Source: Pogostemon cablin (taxonomy: Eukaryota > Streptophyta > Magnoliopsida > Lamiales > Lamiaceae). From it: a DNA stretch of 64,000 nucleotides. The notes below the pieces were generated by a model that made no database searches, was not told the origin of the DNA, and saw only the letters and a list, made by a program, of their open reading frames with translations. Shown here in pieces: positions 28,803 through 43,034 of the stretch. The stretch covers positions 15,099,073 to 15,163,072 of the forward strand of contig CM042994.1 in NCBI GenBank assembly GCA_023678885.1. Direction: 5' to 3'. How positions within the stretch are numbered: position 1 is the first letter of the stretch; the number at the start of each line of letters is the position of its first letter. The position numbers and the translations under genes are program-made.

Positions 28803-31021
28803 TGACTTCATCTTGATGCTCATTTGCTTCATCATGATGCTCATTTTCTTCATCACGATCATATTCATAATCATGATGCGTATTTTCAAAATCATGATGC
28901 ATATTTTCTTCATCTTGATGCTCATTTTCTTCATCATGATGCATATTTTCTAAATAATGACGCATATTTTCTTCATCACGATGCTCATTTTCTTCATCGT
29001 GATGCTCATTTTTCTTCATCATGATTTCTTCAACAAGATGATCACTTTCTTCGTCATGAAGCTTGTTTTCTTCATCTTGATGCATATTTTCTTCATCATG
29101 ATGCTCATTTTCTTCATCACAATGCATATTTTATTCATCATGATGCTCATTTTCTAAATCATGACGCTTATTTTCTTTATCATGATGCATAATTTCTTCA
29201 TCATGATGCATATTATATTCATCATGATGCTCATTTTCTTCATCATGATTCTCATTTTCTTCATCATGATGCATATTTCCTTCATCATGATGCTCATTTT
29301 CTTCATCATAATGTATATTTTCTTCATCATGATACATATGTTCTTCATCGTGATGCTCATTTCTCTTCATCATGATTTCTTCATCATAATGTTCAATTTA
29401 TTTATCATATTGCTCATTTTCTTCATCTTGATGCATATTTTCTTCATTATGATGCTCAGTTTCTACATCACGACGCATATTTTATTCATCATGATGCTCA
29501 TTTTCTTTATCATGATGCTTATTTTCTTTATCATGATGCATATTTTCTTCATTAAGAAGCACATTTTAATCATCAAGATGCTCATTTCCTTGATAATGAT
29601 GCTCATTTCCTTCATCATGATGCATGTTTTCTTCATCAAGATACTAATTTTCTTCAACAAGATGCTCATTTTCTTCATCAAGATGCTTATTTTCTTTATC
29701 ATGATGCATATTTTCTTTATCATGATGCATATTTTCTTTATTATGGTGCATATTTTCTTCATCATGATTTATATTTTCTTCATCATGATGCATATTATCT
29801 TCATCATGATGCTCATTTTCTTAATCATGATGCTCATTTTCTTAATCATGATGCATATTTTCTTAATCATGATGCTCATTTACTTCATCATGATGCATAT
29901 TTTCTGAATCATGATGTATGTTTTCTTCATCACGATGCTTATTTTCTTCATCATAATGCTTATTTTCTTCATCACGATGCTCAGTTTCTTCATCATGATG
30001 CTAAATTCCTCATCATGATGCTCATTTTCTTCATCTTGATACATATTTTCTTCATCATGATGCTCATTTTCTTCATCTTGATGCATATTTTCTTCATCAC
30101 GATGCTCATTTTATTCATCATAATGCTCATTTTCTTCATCTTGATTTTCTACATCATGATGCTAAATTTCTTCATCATGATGCTCATTTTCTTCATCTTG
30201 ATGCATATTTTCTTCATCATGAAGCTCATTTTCTTCATCATGATGCATATTTTCTTCATCATGATGCTCATTTTCTTCATTATAATGCATATTTTCTTCA
30301 TCATGCTGCTAATTTTCTTCATCATGATGCTCATTTTCTTCATTATGATGCATATTTTTTTCATCAAGATTCAAATTTTCTTCATCATGATAATCATTTC
30401 CTTCATCACGATGCTAATTTTCATCATCACGATGCTCATTTTCTTAATCATGATGCTCATTTTCTTCTTCATGACGCATATTTTCATCATCTTGATGCGT
30501 ATGTTCTTCATCGTGATGCTCATTTTTCTTAATCATGATTTCTTCATCATGATGCTCAATTTCTTCATCATGATGCTCATTTTCTTCATCTTTATGCATA
30601 TTTTCTTCATCATGATGCTCATTTTCTACATCACGATGCATATTTTATTCATCATGATGCTCATTTTCTTCATGATGATGCTTATTTTCTTTATCATGAT
30701 GCATATTTTCTTCATCATGATGCATATTTTATTCATCATGATGCTCATTTTCTTCATCATGATGCTCATTTTCTTTTTCATGATGCATATTTTCTTCATC
30801 ATGATGCATATTTTCTTCATCAAGATGCTCAAATTTTTAATCATGGTGCTTATATTTTTCATCATGATGCTTATTTTCTTTAACATGATGCATATTTTCT
30901 TCATCCTGATGCTCATTTTCTTCATCATGATGCATATTTTCTTCATCATGAAGCTCACTTTCTTCATCATGATGCATATTTTCTTCATCATAATTCATAT
31001 TTTCATCATCATGATGCTCAT
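28803..31021. repeat. Family Q medium form, 2,219 bp
   Basis: Second copy of 17995-20213 with the same internal deletion. Near 30285 it reads CATTATAATGCATATT where the partner has GCTTATT, a one-unit substitution between otherwise matching copies. Confidence 0.87.
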
Positions 31022-33528
31022 TGACTTCATCTTGATGCTCATTTGCTTCATCATGATGCTCATTTTCTTCATCACGATCATATTCATAATCATGATGCGT
31101 ATTTTCAAAATCATGATGCATATTTTCTTCATCTTGATGCTCATTTTCTTCATCATGATGCATATTTTCTAAATAATGACGCATATTTTCTTCATCACGA
31201 TGCTCATTTTCTTCATCGTGATGCTCATTTTTCTTCATCATGATTTCTTCAACAAGATGATCACTTTCTTCGTCATGAAGCTTGTTTTCTTCATCTTGAT
31301 GCATATTTTCTTCATCATGATAATCATTTCCTTCATCACAATGCATATTTTATTCATCATGATGCTCGTTTTCTAAATCATGACGCTTATTTTCTTTATC
31401 ATGATGCATAATTTCTTCATCATGATGCATATTATATTCATCATGATGCTCATTTTCTTCATCATGATTCTCATTTTCTTCATCATGATGCATATTTCCT
31501 TCATCATGATGCTCATTTTCTTCATCATAATGCATATTTTCTTCATCATGATACATATGTTCTTCATCGTGATGCTCATTTCTCTTCATCATGATTTCTT
31601 CATCATAATGTTCAATTTATTTATCATGATGCTCATTTTCTTCATCTTGATGCATATTTTCTTCATTATGATGCTCAGTTTCTACATCACGACGCATATT
31701 TTATTCATCATGATGCTCATTTTCTTTATCATGATGCTTATTTTCTTTATCATGATGCATATTTTCTTCATTTAGAAGCACATTTTAATCATCAAGATGC
31801 TCATTTCCTTGATAATGATGCTCATTTCCTTCATCATGATGCATGTTTTCTTCATCAAGATACTAATTTTCTTCAACAAGATGCTCATTTTCTTCATCAA
31901 GATGCTTATTTTCTTTATCATGATGCATATTTTCTTTATCATGATGCATATTTTCTTTATTATGGTGCATATTTTCTTCATCATGATTTATATTTTCTTC
32001 ATCATGATGCATATTATCTTCATCATGATGCTCATTTTCTTAATCATGATGCTCATTTTCTTAATCATGATGCATATTTTCTTAATCATGATGCTCATTT
32101 ACTTCATCATGATGCATATTTTCTGAATCATGATGTATGTTTTCTTCATCACGATGCTCATTTTCTTCATCATAATGCTTATTTTCTTCATCACGATGCT
32201 CAATTTCTTCATCATGATGCTAAATTCCTCATCATGATGCTCATTTTCTTCATCTTGATACATATTTTCTTCATCATGATGCTCATTTTCTTCATCTTGA
32301 TGCATATTTTCTTCATCACGATGCTCATTTTATTCATCATAATGCTCATTTTCTTCATCTTGATTTTCTACATCATGATGCTAAATTTCTTCATCATGAT
32401 GCTCATTTTCTTCATCTTGATGCATATTTTCTTCATCATGAAGCTCATTTTCTTCATCATGATGCATATTTTATTCATTATGATGCTTATTTTCTTCATT
32501 ATGATGCTCATTTTCTTTATCATGATGCATATTTTCTTCATCAAGATCCTTATTTTCTTCATCATGACGTTCATTTTTTATCATGATGCATATTTTCTTC
32601 ATCAAGATGCATATTTTCTTCATCAACATGCTCACTTTCTTCATCATGATGCATATTTTCTTTGTCAAGATGCTCATTTTCTTCATCATGCTGCTCATTT
32701 TCTTCATCAAGATGCTTATTTTCTTAATCATGATACACATTATATTCGTCATGATTTTCATTTTCTTCATCATAATGCATATTTTCTTCATCATGATGCT
32801 AATTTTCTTCATCATGATGCTCATTTTCTTCATTATGATGCATATTTTTTTCATCAAGATTCAAATTTTCATCATCATGATAATCATTTCCTTCATCACG
32901 ATGCTAATTTTCATCATCACGATGCTCATTTTCTTAATCATGATGCATATTTCCTTCATGATGCTCATTTTCTTCATCATGACGCATATTTTCTTAATCA
33001 TAATGCGTATGTTCTTCATCGTGATGCTCATTTCTCTTAATCATGATTTCTTCATCATGATGCTCAATTTCTTCATCATGATGCTCATTTTCTTCATCTT
33101 GATGTATATTTTCTTCATCATGATGCTCATTTTCTATATCACGATGCATATTTTATTCATCATTATGCTCATTTTCTTCATTATGATGCTTATTTTCTTT
33201 ATCATGATGCATATTTTCTTCATCATGATGCATACTTTATTCATGATGATGCTAATTTTCTTCACCATAACGCTCATTTTCTTTTTCATGACGCATATTT
33301 TCTACATTATGATGCATATTTTCTTCATCAAGATGCTCAATTTCTTCATCATGGTGCTCATTTTCTTCATCATGATGCTTATTTTCTTTATTATGATACA
33401 TATTTCTTAATCACGATGCTCATTTTCTTCGTTAGTATGCATATTTTCTTCATCGTGAAGCTCACTTTCTTCATCATGATGCATATATTCTTCATCATAA
33501 TTCATATTTTCTTCATCATGATGCTCAT
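31022..33528. repeat. Family Q unit, 2,507 bp
   Basis: A full-length unit spanning the end of block B. A single change near 31770 (CATTTAGAAGC for CATTAAGAAGC) puts a TAG in the hydrophobic + frame, which shows that frame is not maintained. The second half, from about 32494, begins the 8.1-kb-offset duplication. Confidence 0.88.
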
Positions 33529-34997
33529 TGACTTCACCATGATGCTCATTTTCTTCATCACGATGCTCATATTCTTAACCATGATGCATATTCTCCAAAT
33601 CGTGACGCATATTTTCTTCATAACGATGCTCATTTCTTCATCATAATGATCATTTTCTTCATCACGATGCTCGTTTTCTTAATCATGATTTCTTCATCAT
33701 GGTGCTAAATTTCCTCATCATGATGCTCATTTTCTTCATCTTGATGCATATTTTCTTCATCATGATGCTCATTTTCTTCATCTTGATGCATATTTTCTTC
33801 ATCACGATGCTCATTTTATTCATCATAATGCTCATTTTCTTCATCATGATTTCTTCATCATGATGCTAAATTTCTTCATCATGATGCTCATTTTCTTCAT
33901 CTTGATGAATATTTTTTTCATCATGAAGCTCATTTTCTTCATCATGATGCATATTTTATTCTTCATGATTCTTATTTTCTTCATCATGATGCTCATTTTC
34001 TTTATCATGATGCATATTTCTTCTTCAAGATCCTTATTTTCTTCATAATGACGCTCTTTTTTTTTTTCATGATGCATATTTTCTTCATCAAGATGCATAT
34101 TTTCTTCATCAACATGCTCATTTTCTTCATCTTGATGCATATTTTCTTCATCAAGATGCTCATTTTCTTCATCATGCTGCTCATTTTCTTCATCAAGATG
34201 CTTATTTTCTTTCTCATGATACACATTATATTCATCATGATTTTCATTTTCTTCATTATAATGCATATTTTCTTCATCATGCTGCTAATTTTCTTCATCA
34301 TGATGCTCATTTTCTTCATTATGATGCATATTTTTTTCATCAAGATTCAAATTTTCTTCATCATGATAATCATTTCCATCATCACGATGCTAATTTTCAT
34401 CATCACGATGCTCATTTTCTTAATCATGATGCTCATTTTCTTCTTCATGACGCATATTTTCATCATCTTGATGCGTATGTTCTTCATCGTGATGCTCATT
34501 TTTCTTAATCATGATTTCTTCATCATGATGCTCAATTTCTTCATCATGATGCTCATTTTCTTCATCTTTATGCATATTTTCTTAATCATGATGCTCATTT
34601 TTTACATCACGATGCATATTTTATTCATCATGATGCTCATTTTCTTCATGATGATGCTTATTTTCTTTAACATGATGCATATTTTCTTCATCATGATGCA
34701 TATTTTATTCATCATGATGCTCATTTTCTTCATCATGATGCTCATTTTCTTTTTCATGATGCATATTTTCTTCATCATGATGCATATTTTCTTCATCAAG
34801 ATGCTCAAATTCTTAATCATGGTGCTCATTTTTTTCATCATGATGCTTATTTTCTTTAACATGATGCATATTTTCTTCATCCTGATGCTCATTTTCTTCA
34901 TCATGATGCATATTTTCTTCATCATGAAACTCACTTTCTTCATCATGATGAATATTTTCTTCATCATAATTCATATTTTCTTCATCATGATGCTCAT
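33529..34997. repeat. Family Q short form, 1,469 bp
   Basis: A short Q unit related to 16488-17994, with a T11 run near 34047 and CTTCTTCAAGATCC near 34020. It ends at the TGACTTC marker at 34998. Confidence 0.85.
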
Positions 34998-37442
34998 TGA
35001 CTTCATCGTGATGCTCATTTCCTTTTCATGATGCTCATTTTCTTCATCACGATCATATTCATAATCATGATGCGTATTTTCAAAATCATGATGCATATTT
35101 TCTTCATCTTGATGCTCATTTTCTTCATCATGATGCATATTTTCTAAATAATGACGCATATTTTCTTCATCACGATGCTCATTTTCTTCATCGTGATACT
35201 CATTTTTCTTCATCATGATTTCTTCAACAAGATGATCACTTTCTTCGTAATGAAGCTTGTTTTCTTCATCTTGATGCATATTTTCTTCATCATGATGCTC
35301 ATTTCCTTCATCACAATGCATATTTTATTCATCATGATGCTCATTTTCTAAATCATGACGCTTATTTTCTTTATCATGATGCATATTTTCTTCATCATGA
35401 TGCATATTATATTCATCATGATGCTCATTTTCTTCATCATGATGCATATTTCCTTCATCATGATGCTCATTTTCTTCATCATAATGCATATTTTCTTCAT
35501 CATGATGCGTATGTTCTTCATCGTGATGCTCATTTCTCTTCATCATGATTTCTTCAACATAATGCTCAATTTATTCATCATGATGCTCATTTTCTTCATC
35601 TTGATGAATATTTTCTTCATTATGATGCTCATTTTCTACATCACGACGCAAATTTTATTCATCATGATGCTCATTTTCTTCATCATGATGCTTATTTTCT
35701 TTATCATGATGCACATTTTCTTCATTAAGAAGCACATTTTCATCATCAAGATGCTCATTTCCTTGATAATGATGCTCATTTCCTTCATCATGATGCATAT
35801 TTTCTTCATCAAGATACTAATTTTCTTCAACAAGATGCTCATTTTCTTCATCAAGATGCTTATTTTCTTTATTATGGTGCATATTTTCTTCATCATGATT
35901 TATATTTTCTTCATCATGATGCATATTATCTTCATCATGATGCTCATTTTCTTAATCATGATGCTCATTTTCTTAATCATGATGCATATTTTCTTAATCA
36001 TGATGCTCATTTACTTCATCATGATGCATATTTTCTAAATCATGATGTATATTTTCTTCATCACGATGCTCATTTTCTTCGTCATAATGCTTATTTTCTT
36101 CATCACGATGCTCAGTTTCTTCATCATGATGCTAAATTTCCTCATCATGATGCTCATTTTCTTCATCTTGATGCATATTTTCTTTATCATGATGCTCATT
36201 TTCTTCATCTTAATGCATATTTTCTTCATCACGATGCTCAATTTATTCATCATAATGCTCATTTTCTTCATCTTGATTTTCTACATCATGATGCTAAATT
36301 TCTTCATCATGATGCTCATTTTCTTCATCTTGATGCATATTTTCTTCATCATGAAGCTCATTTTCTTCATCATGATGCATATTTTATTCATTATGATGCT
36401 TATTTTCTTCATCATGATGCTCATTTTTTTTATCATGATGCATATTTTCTTCATCAAGATCCTTATTTTCTTCATCATGACGCTCATTTTTTTATCATGA
36501 TGCATATTTTCTTCATCAAGATGCATATTTTCTTCATCAACATGCTCATTTTCTTCATCATGATGCATATTTTCTTCGTCAAGATGCTCATTTTCTTCAT
36601 CATGCTGCTCATTTTCTTCATCAAGATGCTTATTTTCTTCATCATGATACACATTATATTTGTCATGATTTTCATTTTCTTCATCATAATGCATATTTTC
36701 TTTATCATGATGCTAATTTTCTTCATCATGATGCTCATTTTCTTCATTTTGATGCATATTTTTTTCATCAAGATTCAAATTTTCTTCATTATGATAATCA
36801 TTTCCTTCATCACAATGCTAATTTTCATCATCACGATGCTCATTTTCTTAATCATGATGCATATTTCCTTCATGATGCTCATTTTCTTCATCATGACGCA
36901 TATTTTCTTAATCATGATGCGTATGTTCTTCATCGTGATGCTCATTTTTCTTAATCATGATTTCTTCATCATGATGCTCAATTTCTTCATCATGATGCTC
37001 ATTTTCTTCATCTTGATGTATGTTTTCTTCATCATGATGCTCATTTTCTACATCACGATGCATATTTTATTCATCATTATGCTCATTTTCTTCATTATGA
37101 TGCTTATTTTCTTTATCGTGATGCATATTTTCTTCATCATGATGCATATTTTATTCATGATGATGCTCATTTTCTTCATCATAACGCTCATTTTCTTTTT
37201 CATGATGCATATTTTCTTCATCATGATGCATATTTTCTTCATCAAGATGCTCAATTTCTTCATCATGGTGCTTATTTTCTTCATCATGATGCTTATTTTC
37301 TTTATTATGATGCATATTTCTTCATCACGATGCTCATTTTCTTCATTAGGATACATATTTTCTTCATCGTGAAGCTTACTTTCTTCATCATGATGCATAT
37401 TTTCTTCATCATAATTCATATTTTCTTCATCATGATGCTCAT
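34998..37442. repeat. Family Q unit, 2,445 bp
   Basis: A full-type unit with a few monomers missing near 35430 and 35870 compared with 31022-33528. Private features are CCTTTTCATGATGC near 35021, which is two bases short, and CTTCGTAATGAAGC near 35243. Confidence 0.86.
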
Positions 37443-38513
37443 TGACTTCACCATGATGCTCATTTTCTTCATCACGATGCTCATATTCTTAATCATGATG
37501 CATATTTTCTAAATCGTGATGCATATTTTCTTCATCTTGATGCTCATTTTCTTCATCATGATGCATATTATCTAAATCATGACGCATATTTTCTTCATCA
37601 CGATGCTCATTTTCTTCATCGTAATGCTCATTTGTCTTCATCATGATTTTTTTCATCATGAAGCTCAATTTCGTCATCATGAAGCTCATTTTCTTCATCT
37701 TGATGCATATATTCTTCATCATGATGCTCATTTTTTTCATCACAATGCATATTTTATTCATCATGATGCTCATTTTATAAATCATGAAGCTTATTTTCTT
37801 TATCATGATGCATATTTTCTTCATCATGATGCATATTATATTCATAATGATGTTCATTTTCTTCATCATGATGCTCATTTTCTTCATCATGATGCATATT
37901 TCCTTCATCATGAGGCTCATTTTCTTTATCATGATGCATATTTTCTTCATCATGATGCGTATGTTCTTCATCGTGATGCAAATTTCACTTCATCATGATT
38001 TATTTATCATAACGCTCAATTTTTTCATCATGATGCTCATTTTCTTCATCTTGTTGCATATTTTCTTAATCATGATATGCTCATTTTCTTCATCACGACG
38101 CATATTTTATTCATCATGATGCTCATTTTCTTCATCATGACGCTTATTTTCTTTACCATGATGCATATTTTATTCATCATAATGCATATTTTATTCATCA
38201 TGATGCCCATTTTCTTCATCATAACGCTCATTTTATTTTTCATGATGCATATTTTCTTCATCATGATGCATATTTTCTTCATCAAGATGCTCAATTTCTT
38301 CATCATGGTGCTCATTTTCTTCATCATGATGCTCATTTTCTTCATCAAGATGTTCATTTTCTTTTGCATGGTGCATATTTTTTTCATCAAGATGCTCAAT
38401 TTCTTAATCATGGTGCTCATTTTCTTCATCATGATGCTTATTTCTTTATCATGATGCATATTTTCTTCATCAAGATGCACATTTTCTTCATCATGATACT
38501 CATTTTCTTCATC
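37443..38513. repeat. Family Q variant start, diverged
   Basis: This begins after the TGACTTC marker at 37443 but is more diverged than neighbouring units. It has GATTTTTTTCATCATGAAGC near 37646, GATATGCTCATTTTC near 38074 and CTTTTGCATGGTGC near 38361. It recurs at 45521-46590, offset 8077 bp. Confidence 0.82.
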
Positions 38514-40332
38514 TTGATGAATATTTTCTTCATTATGATGCTCATTTTCTACATCATGACGCAAATTTTATTCATCATGATGCTCATTTTCTTCATCATG
38601 ATGCTTATTTTCTTTATCATGATGCACATTTTCTTCATTAAGAAGCACATTTTCATCATCAAGATGCTCATTTCCTTGATAATGATGCTCATTTCCTTCA
38701 TCATGATGCATATTTTCTTCATCAAGATACTAATTTTCTTCAACAAGATGCTCATTTTCTTCATCAAGATGCTTATTTTCTTTATCATGATGCATATTTT
38801 TTTTATCGTGATGCATATTTTCTTTATTATGGTGCATATTTTCTTCATCATGATTTATATTTTCTTCATCATGATGCATATTATCTTCATCATGATACTC
38901 ATTTTCTTAATCATGATGCTCATTTTCTTAATCATGATGCTCATTTACTTCATCATGATGCATATTTTCTAAATCATGATGTATATTTTCTTCATCACGA
39001 TGCTCATTTTTTTCGTCATAATGCTTATTTTCTTCATCACGATGCTCAATTTCTTCATCATGATGCTAAATTTCCTCATCATGATGCTCATTTTCTTCAT
39101 CTTGATGCATATTTTCTTTATCATGATGCTCATTTTCTTCATCTTAATGCATATTTTCTTCATCACGATGCTCAATTTATTCATCATAATGCTCATTTTC
39201 TTCATCTTGATTTTCTACATCATGATGCTAAATTTCTTCATCATGATGCTCATTTTCTTCATCTTGATGCATATTTTCTTCATCATGAAGCTCATTTTCT
39301 TCATCATGATGCATATTTTATTCATTATGATGCTTATTTTCTTCATCATGATGCTCATTTTCTTTATCATGATGCATATTTTCTTCATCAAGATCCTTAT
39401 TTTCTTCATCATGACGCTCATTTTTTATCGTGATGCATATTTTCTTCATCAAGATGCATATTTTCTTCATCAACATGCTCATTTTCTTCATCATGATGCA
39501 TATTTTCTTCGTCAAGATGCTCATTTTCTTCATCATGCTGCTCATTTTCTTCATCAAGATGCTTATTTTCTTCATCATGATACACATTATATTTGTCATG
39601 ATTTTCATTTTCTTCATCATAATGCATATTTTCTTCATCATGATGCTAATTTTCTTCATGATGATGCTCATTTTCTTCATTATGATGCATATTTTTTTCA
39701 TCAAGATTCAAATTTTCTTCATCATGATAATCATTTCCTTCATCACAATGCTAATTTTCATCATCACGATGCTCATTTTCTTAATCATGATGCATATTTC
39801 CTTCATGATGCTCATTTTTTTCATCATGACGCATATTTTCTTAATCATGATGCGTATGTTCTTCATCGTGATGCTCATTTTTCTTAATCATGATTTCTTC
39901 ATCATGATGCTCAATTTCTTCATCATGATGCTCATTTTCTTCATCTTGATGTATGTTTTCTTCATCATGATGCTCATTTTCTACATCACGATGCATATTT
40001 TATTCATCATTATGCTCATTTTTTTCATTATGATGCTTATTTTCTTTATCGTGATGCATATTTTCTTCATCATGATGCATATTTTATTCATGATGATGCT
40101 CATTTTCTTCATCATAACGCTCATTTTCTTTTTCATGATGCATATTTTCTTCATCATGATGCATATTTTCTTCATCAAGATGCTCAATTTCTTCATCATG
40201 GTGCTCATTTTCTTCATCATGATGCTTATTTTCTTTATTATGATGCATATTTCTTCATCACGATGCTCATTTTCTTCATTAGGATACATATTTTCTTCAT
40301 CGTGAAGCTCACTTTCTTCATCATGATGCATA
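38514..40332. repeat. Inter-block Q segment, copy of 43.64-45.48 kb
   Basis: It matches 43.64-45.48 kb at an offset of 5124 bp, then 5145 bp after a one-monomer difference near 38935. It also matches 35.6-37.4 kb. It ends near 40333, where CATCATGATGCATATTTT changes into TTGAATCGTG, a sequence found elsewhere only near 48255. Confidence 0.83.
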
Positions 40333-41643
40333 TTTTTTGAATCGTGATGCATATTTTATTCATCAAGATGCTCAATTTCATCATCACGATGCATATTTTC
40401 TTCATCATGATGCTCATTTTCTTCATCAAGATGCTTAATTTCTTCATCATGATGCTTATTTTCTTCATCATGATGCTCAATTTCTTAATCATCGTGCTCA
40501 TTTTCTTCATGACGATGATCATTCTCTTAATCATGATGCAAATTTTTTTCATCATGATGCTCATTTTATTTATCATCATGCACATTTTCTAAATCATGAT
40601 GCATATTTTCTTCATTATGATGCTCATTTTCTTTATCATGATGCATATTTTCTTCATCAAGATCCTTATTTTCTTCATCATGACGTTCATTTTTTATCAT
40701 GATGCATATTTTCTTCATCAAGATGCATATTTTCTTCATCAACATGCTCATTTTCTTCATCATGATGCATATTTTCTTTGTCAAGATGCTCATTTTCTTC
40801 ATCATGCTGCTCATTTTCTTCATCAAGATGCTTTTTTTCTTAATCATGATACACATTATATTCGTCATGATTTTCATTTTCTTCATCATAATGCATATTT
40901 TCTTCATCATGATGCTAATTTTCTTCATCATGATGCTCATTTTCTTCATTATGATGCATATTTTTTTCATCAAGATTCAAATTTTCATCATCATGATAAT
41001 CATTTCCTTCATCACAATGCTAATTTTCATCATCACGATGCTCATTTTCTTAATCATGATGCATATTTCCTTCATGATGCTCATTTTCTTCATCATGACG
41101 CATATTTTCTTAATCATGATGCGTATGTTCTTCATCGTGATGCTCATTTCTCTTAATCATGATTTCTTCATCATGATGCTCAATTTTTCATCATGATGCT
41201 CATTTTCTTCATCTTGATGTATATTTTCTTCATCATGATGCTCATTTTCTACATCACGATGCATATTTTATTCATCATTATGCTCATTTTCTTCATTATG
41301 ATGCTTATTTTCTTTATCATGATGCATATTTTCTTCATCATGATGCATACTTTATTCATGATGATGCTAATTTTCTTCACCATAACGCTCATTTTCTTTT
41401 TCATGACGCATATTTTCTACATTATGATGCATATTTTCTTCATCAAGATGCTCAATTTCTTCATCATGGTGCTCATTTTCTTCATCATGATGCTTATTTT
41501 CTTTATTATGATACATATTTCTTCATCACGATGTTCATTTTCTTCATTAGTATGCATATTTTCTTCATCGTGAAGCTCACTTTCTTCATCATGATGCATA
41601 TTTTCTTCATCATAATTCATATTTTCTTCATCATGATGCTCAT
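40333..41643. repeat. Mosaic segment: 48.26-kb-type insert followed by Q
   Basis: The first 280-420 bp match 48255-48675 at an offset of about 7922 bp, including the rare TTTTTTGAATCG start, CATCGTGCTC near 40493 and CATGACGATGATC near 40509. From about 40610 it is copy D of the 6-kb block and follows 32494 onward. It ends at the TGACTTC marker at 41644. Confidence 0.82.
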
Positions 41644-43034
41644 TGACTTCACCATGATGCTCATTTTCTTCATCACGATGCTCATATGCTTAACCATGAT
41701 GCATATTCTCTAAATCGTGACGCATATTTTCTTCATAACGATGCTCATTTCTTCATCGTAATGATCATTTTCTTCATCACGATGCTCGTTTTCTTAATCA
41801 TGATTTCTTCATCATGGTGCTAAATTTCCTCATCATGATGCTCATTTTCTTCATCTTGATGCATATTTTCTTCATCATGATGCTCATTTTCTTCATCTTG
41901 ATGCATATTTTCTTCATCATGATGCTCATTTTCTTCATCTTGATGAATATTTCTTTCATCATGAAGCTCATTTTCTTCATCATGATGCATATTTTATTCT
42001 TCATGATTCTTATTTTCTTCATCATGATGCTCATTTTCTTTATCATGATGCATATTTCTTCATCAAGATCCTTATTTTCTTCATAATGACGCTCATTTTT
42101 TTTTTCATGATGCATATTTTCTTCATCAAGATGCATATTTTCTTCATCAACATGCTCATTTTCTTCATCTTGATGCATATTTTCTTCATCAAGATGCTCA
42201 TTTTCTTCATCATGCTGCTCATTTTCTTCATCAAGATGCTTATTTTCTTTCTCATGATACACATTATATTCATCATGATTTTCATTTTCTTCATTATAAT
42301 GCATATTTTCTTCATCATGCTGCTAATTTTCTTCATCATGATGCTCATTTTCTTCATTATGATGCATATTTTTTTCATCAAGATTCAAATTTTCTTCATC
42401 ATAATAATCATTTCCTTCATCACGATGCTAATTTTCATCATCACGATGCTCATTTTCTTAATCATGATGCTCATTTTCTTCTTCATGACGCATATTTTCA
42501 TCATCTTGATGCGTATGTTCTTCATCGTGATGCTCATTTTTCTTAATCATGATTTCTTCATCATGATGCTCAATTTCTTCATCATGATGCTCATTTTCTT
42601 CATCTTTATGCATATTTTCTTCATCATGATGCTCATTTTCTACATCACGATGCATATTTTATTCATCATGATGCTCATTTTCTTCATGATGATGCTTATT
42701 TTCTTTATCATGATGCATATTTTCTTCATCATGATGCATATTTTATTCATCATGATGCTCATTTTCTTCATCATGATGCTCATTTTCTTTTTCATGATGC
42801 ATATTTTCTTCATCATGATGCATATTTTCTTCATCAAGATGCTCAAATTCTTAATCATGGTGCTCATTTTTTTCATCATGATGCTTATTTTCTTTAACAT
42901 GATGCATATTTTCTTCATCCTGATGCTCATTTTCTTCATCATGATGCTATTTTCTTCATCATGAAGCTCACTTTCTTCATCACGATGCATATTTTCTTCA
43001 TCATAATTCATATTTTCTTCATCATGATGCTCAT
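41644..43034. repeat. Family Q short form, 1,391 bp
   Basis: Counterpart of 33529-34997, shortened by the loss of about 78 bp near 41.9 kb, which removes one CATGATTTC short monomer. It has a T10 run near 42096. Confidence 0.85.

Larger units (their letters stand above)
22680..31935. repeat. Large duplicated block, copy B (about 9.2 kb)
   Basis: Partner of 11915-21127. It keeps the same sequence of Q forms, with TGACTTC markers at 24788, 27296, 28803 and 31022. It retains the 42 bp lost from copy A near 15767. Past 31935 the sequence continues as a normal Q unit, whereas copy A is cut there, so copy B shows the uninterrupted continuation. Confidence 0.88.
32494..38513. repeat. Duplicated block, copy C (about 6.0 kb)
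   Basis: It matches 40610-46590 at an offset of 8116 bp at the left, falling to 8038 and then rising to 8077-8079 bp as indels accumulate. The main indel is about 78 bp near 33.8 kb, present here and absent near 41.9 kb. The right edge is sharp: after ATGATACTCATTTTCTTCATC at 38513 this copy continues TTGATGAAT, while the partner continues AAGATGCAT. Confidence 0.86.

Noticed and set aside
31772..31984. Possible gene break at the TAG created near 31770
   Set aside because: There is no gene to break. It is an ordinary substitution in one repeat copy and is useful only as evidence that the frame is not maintained.
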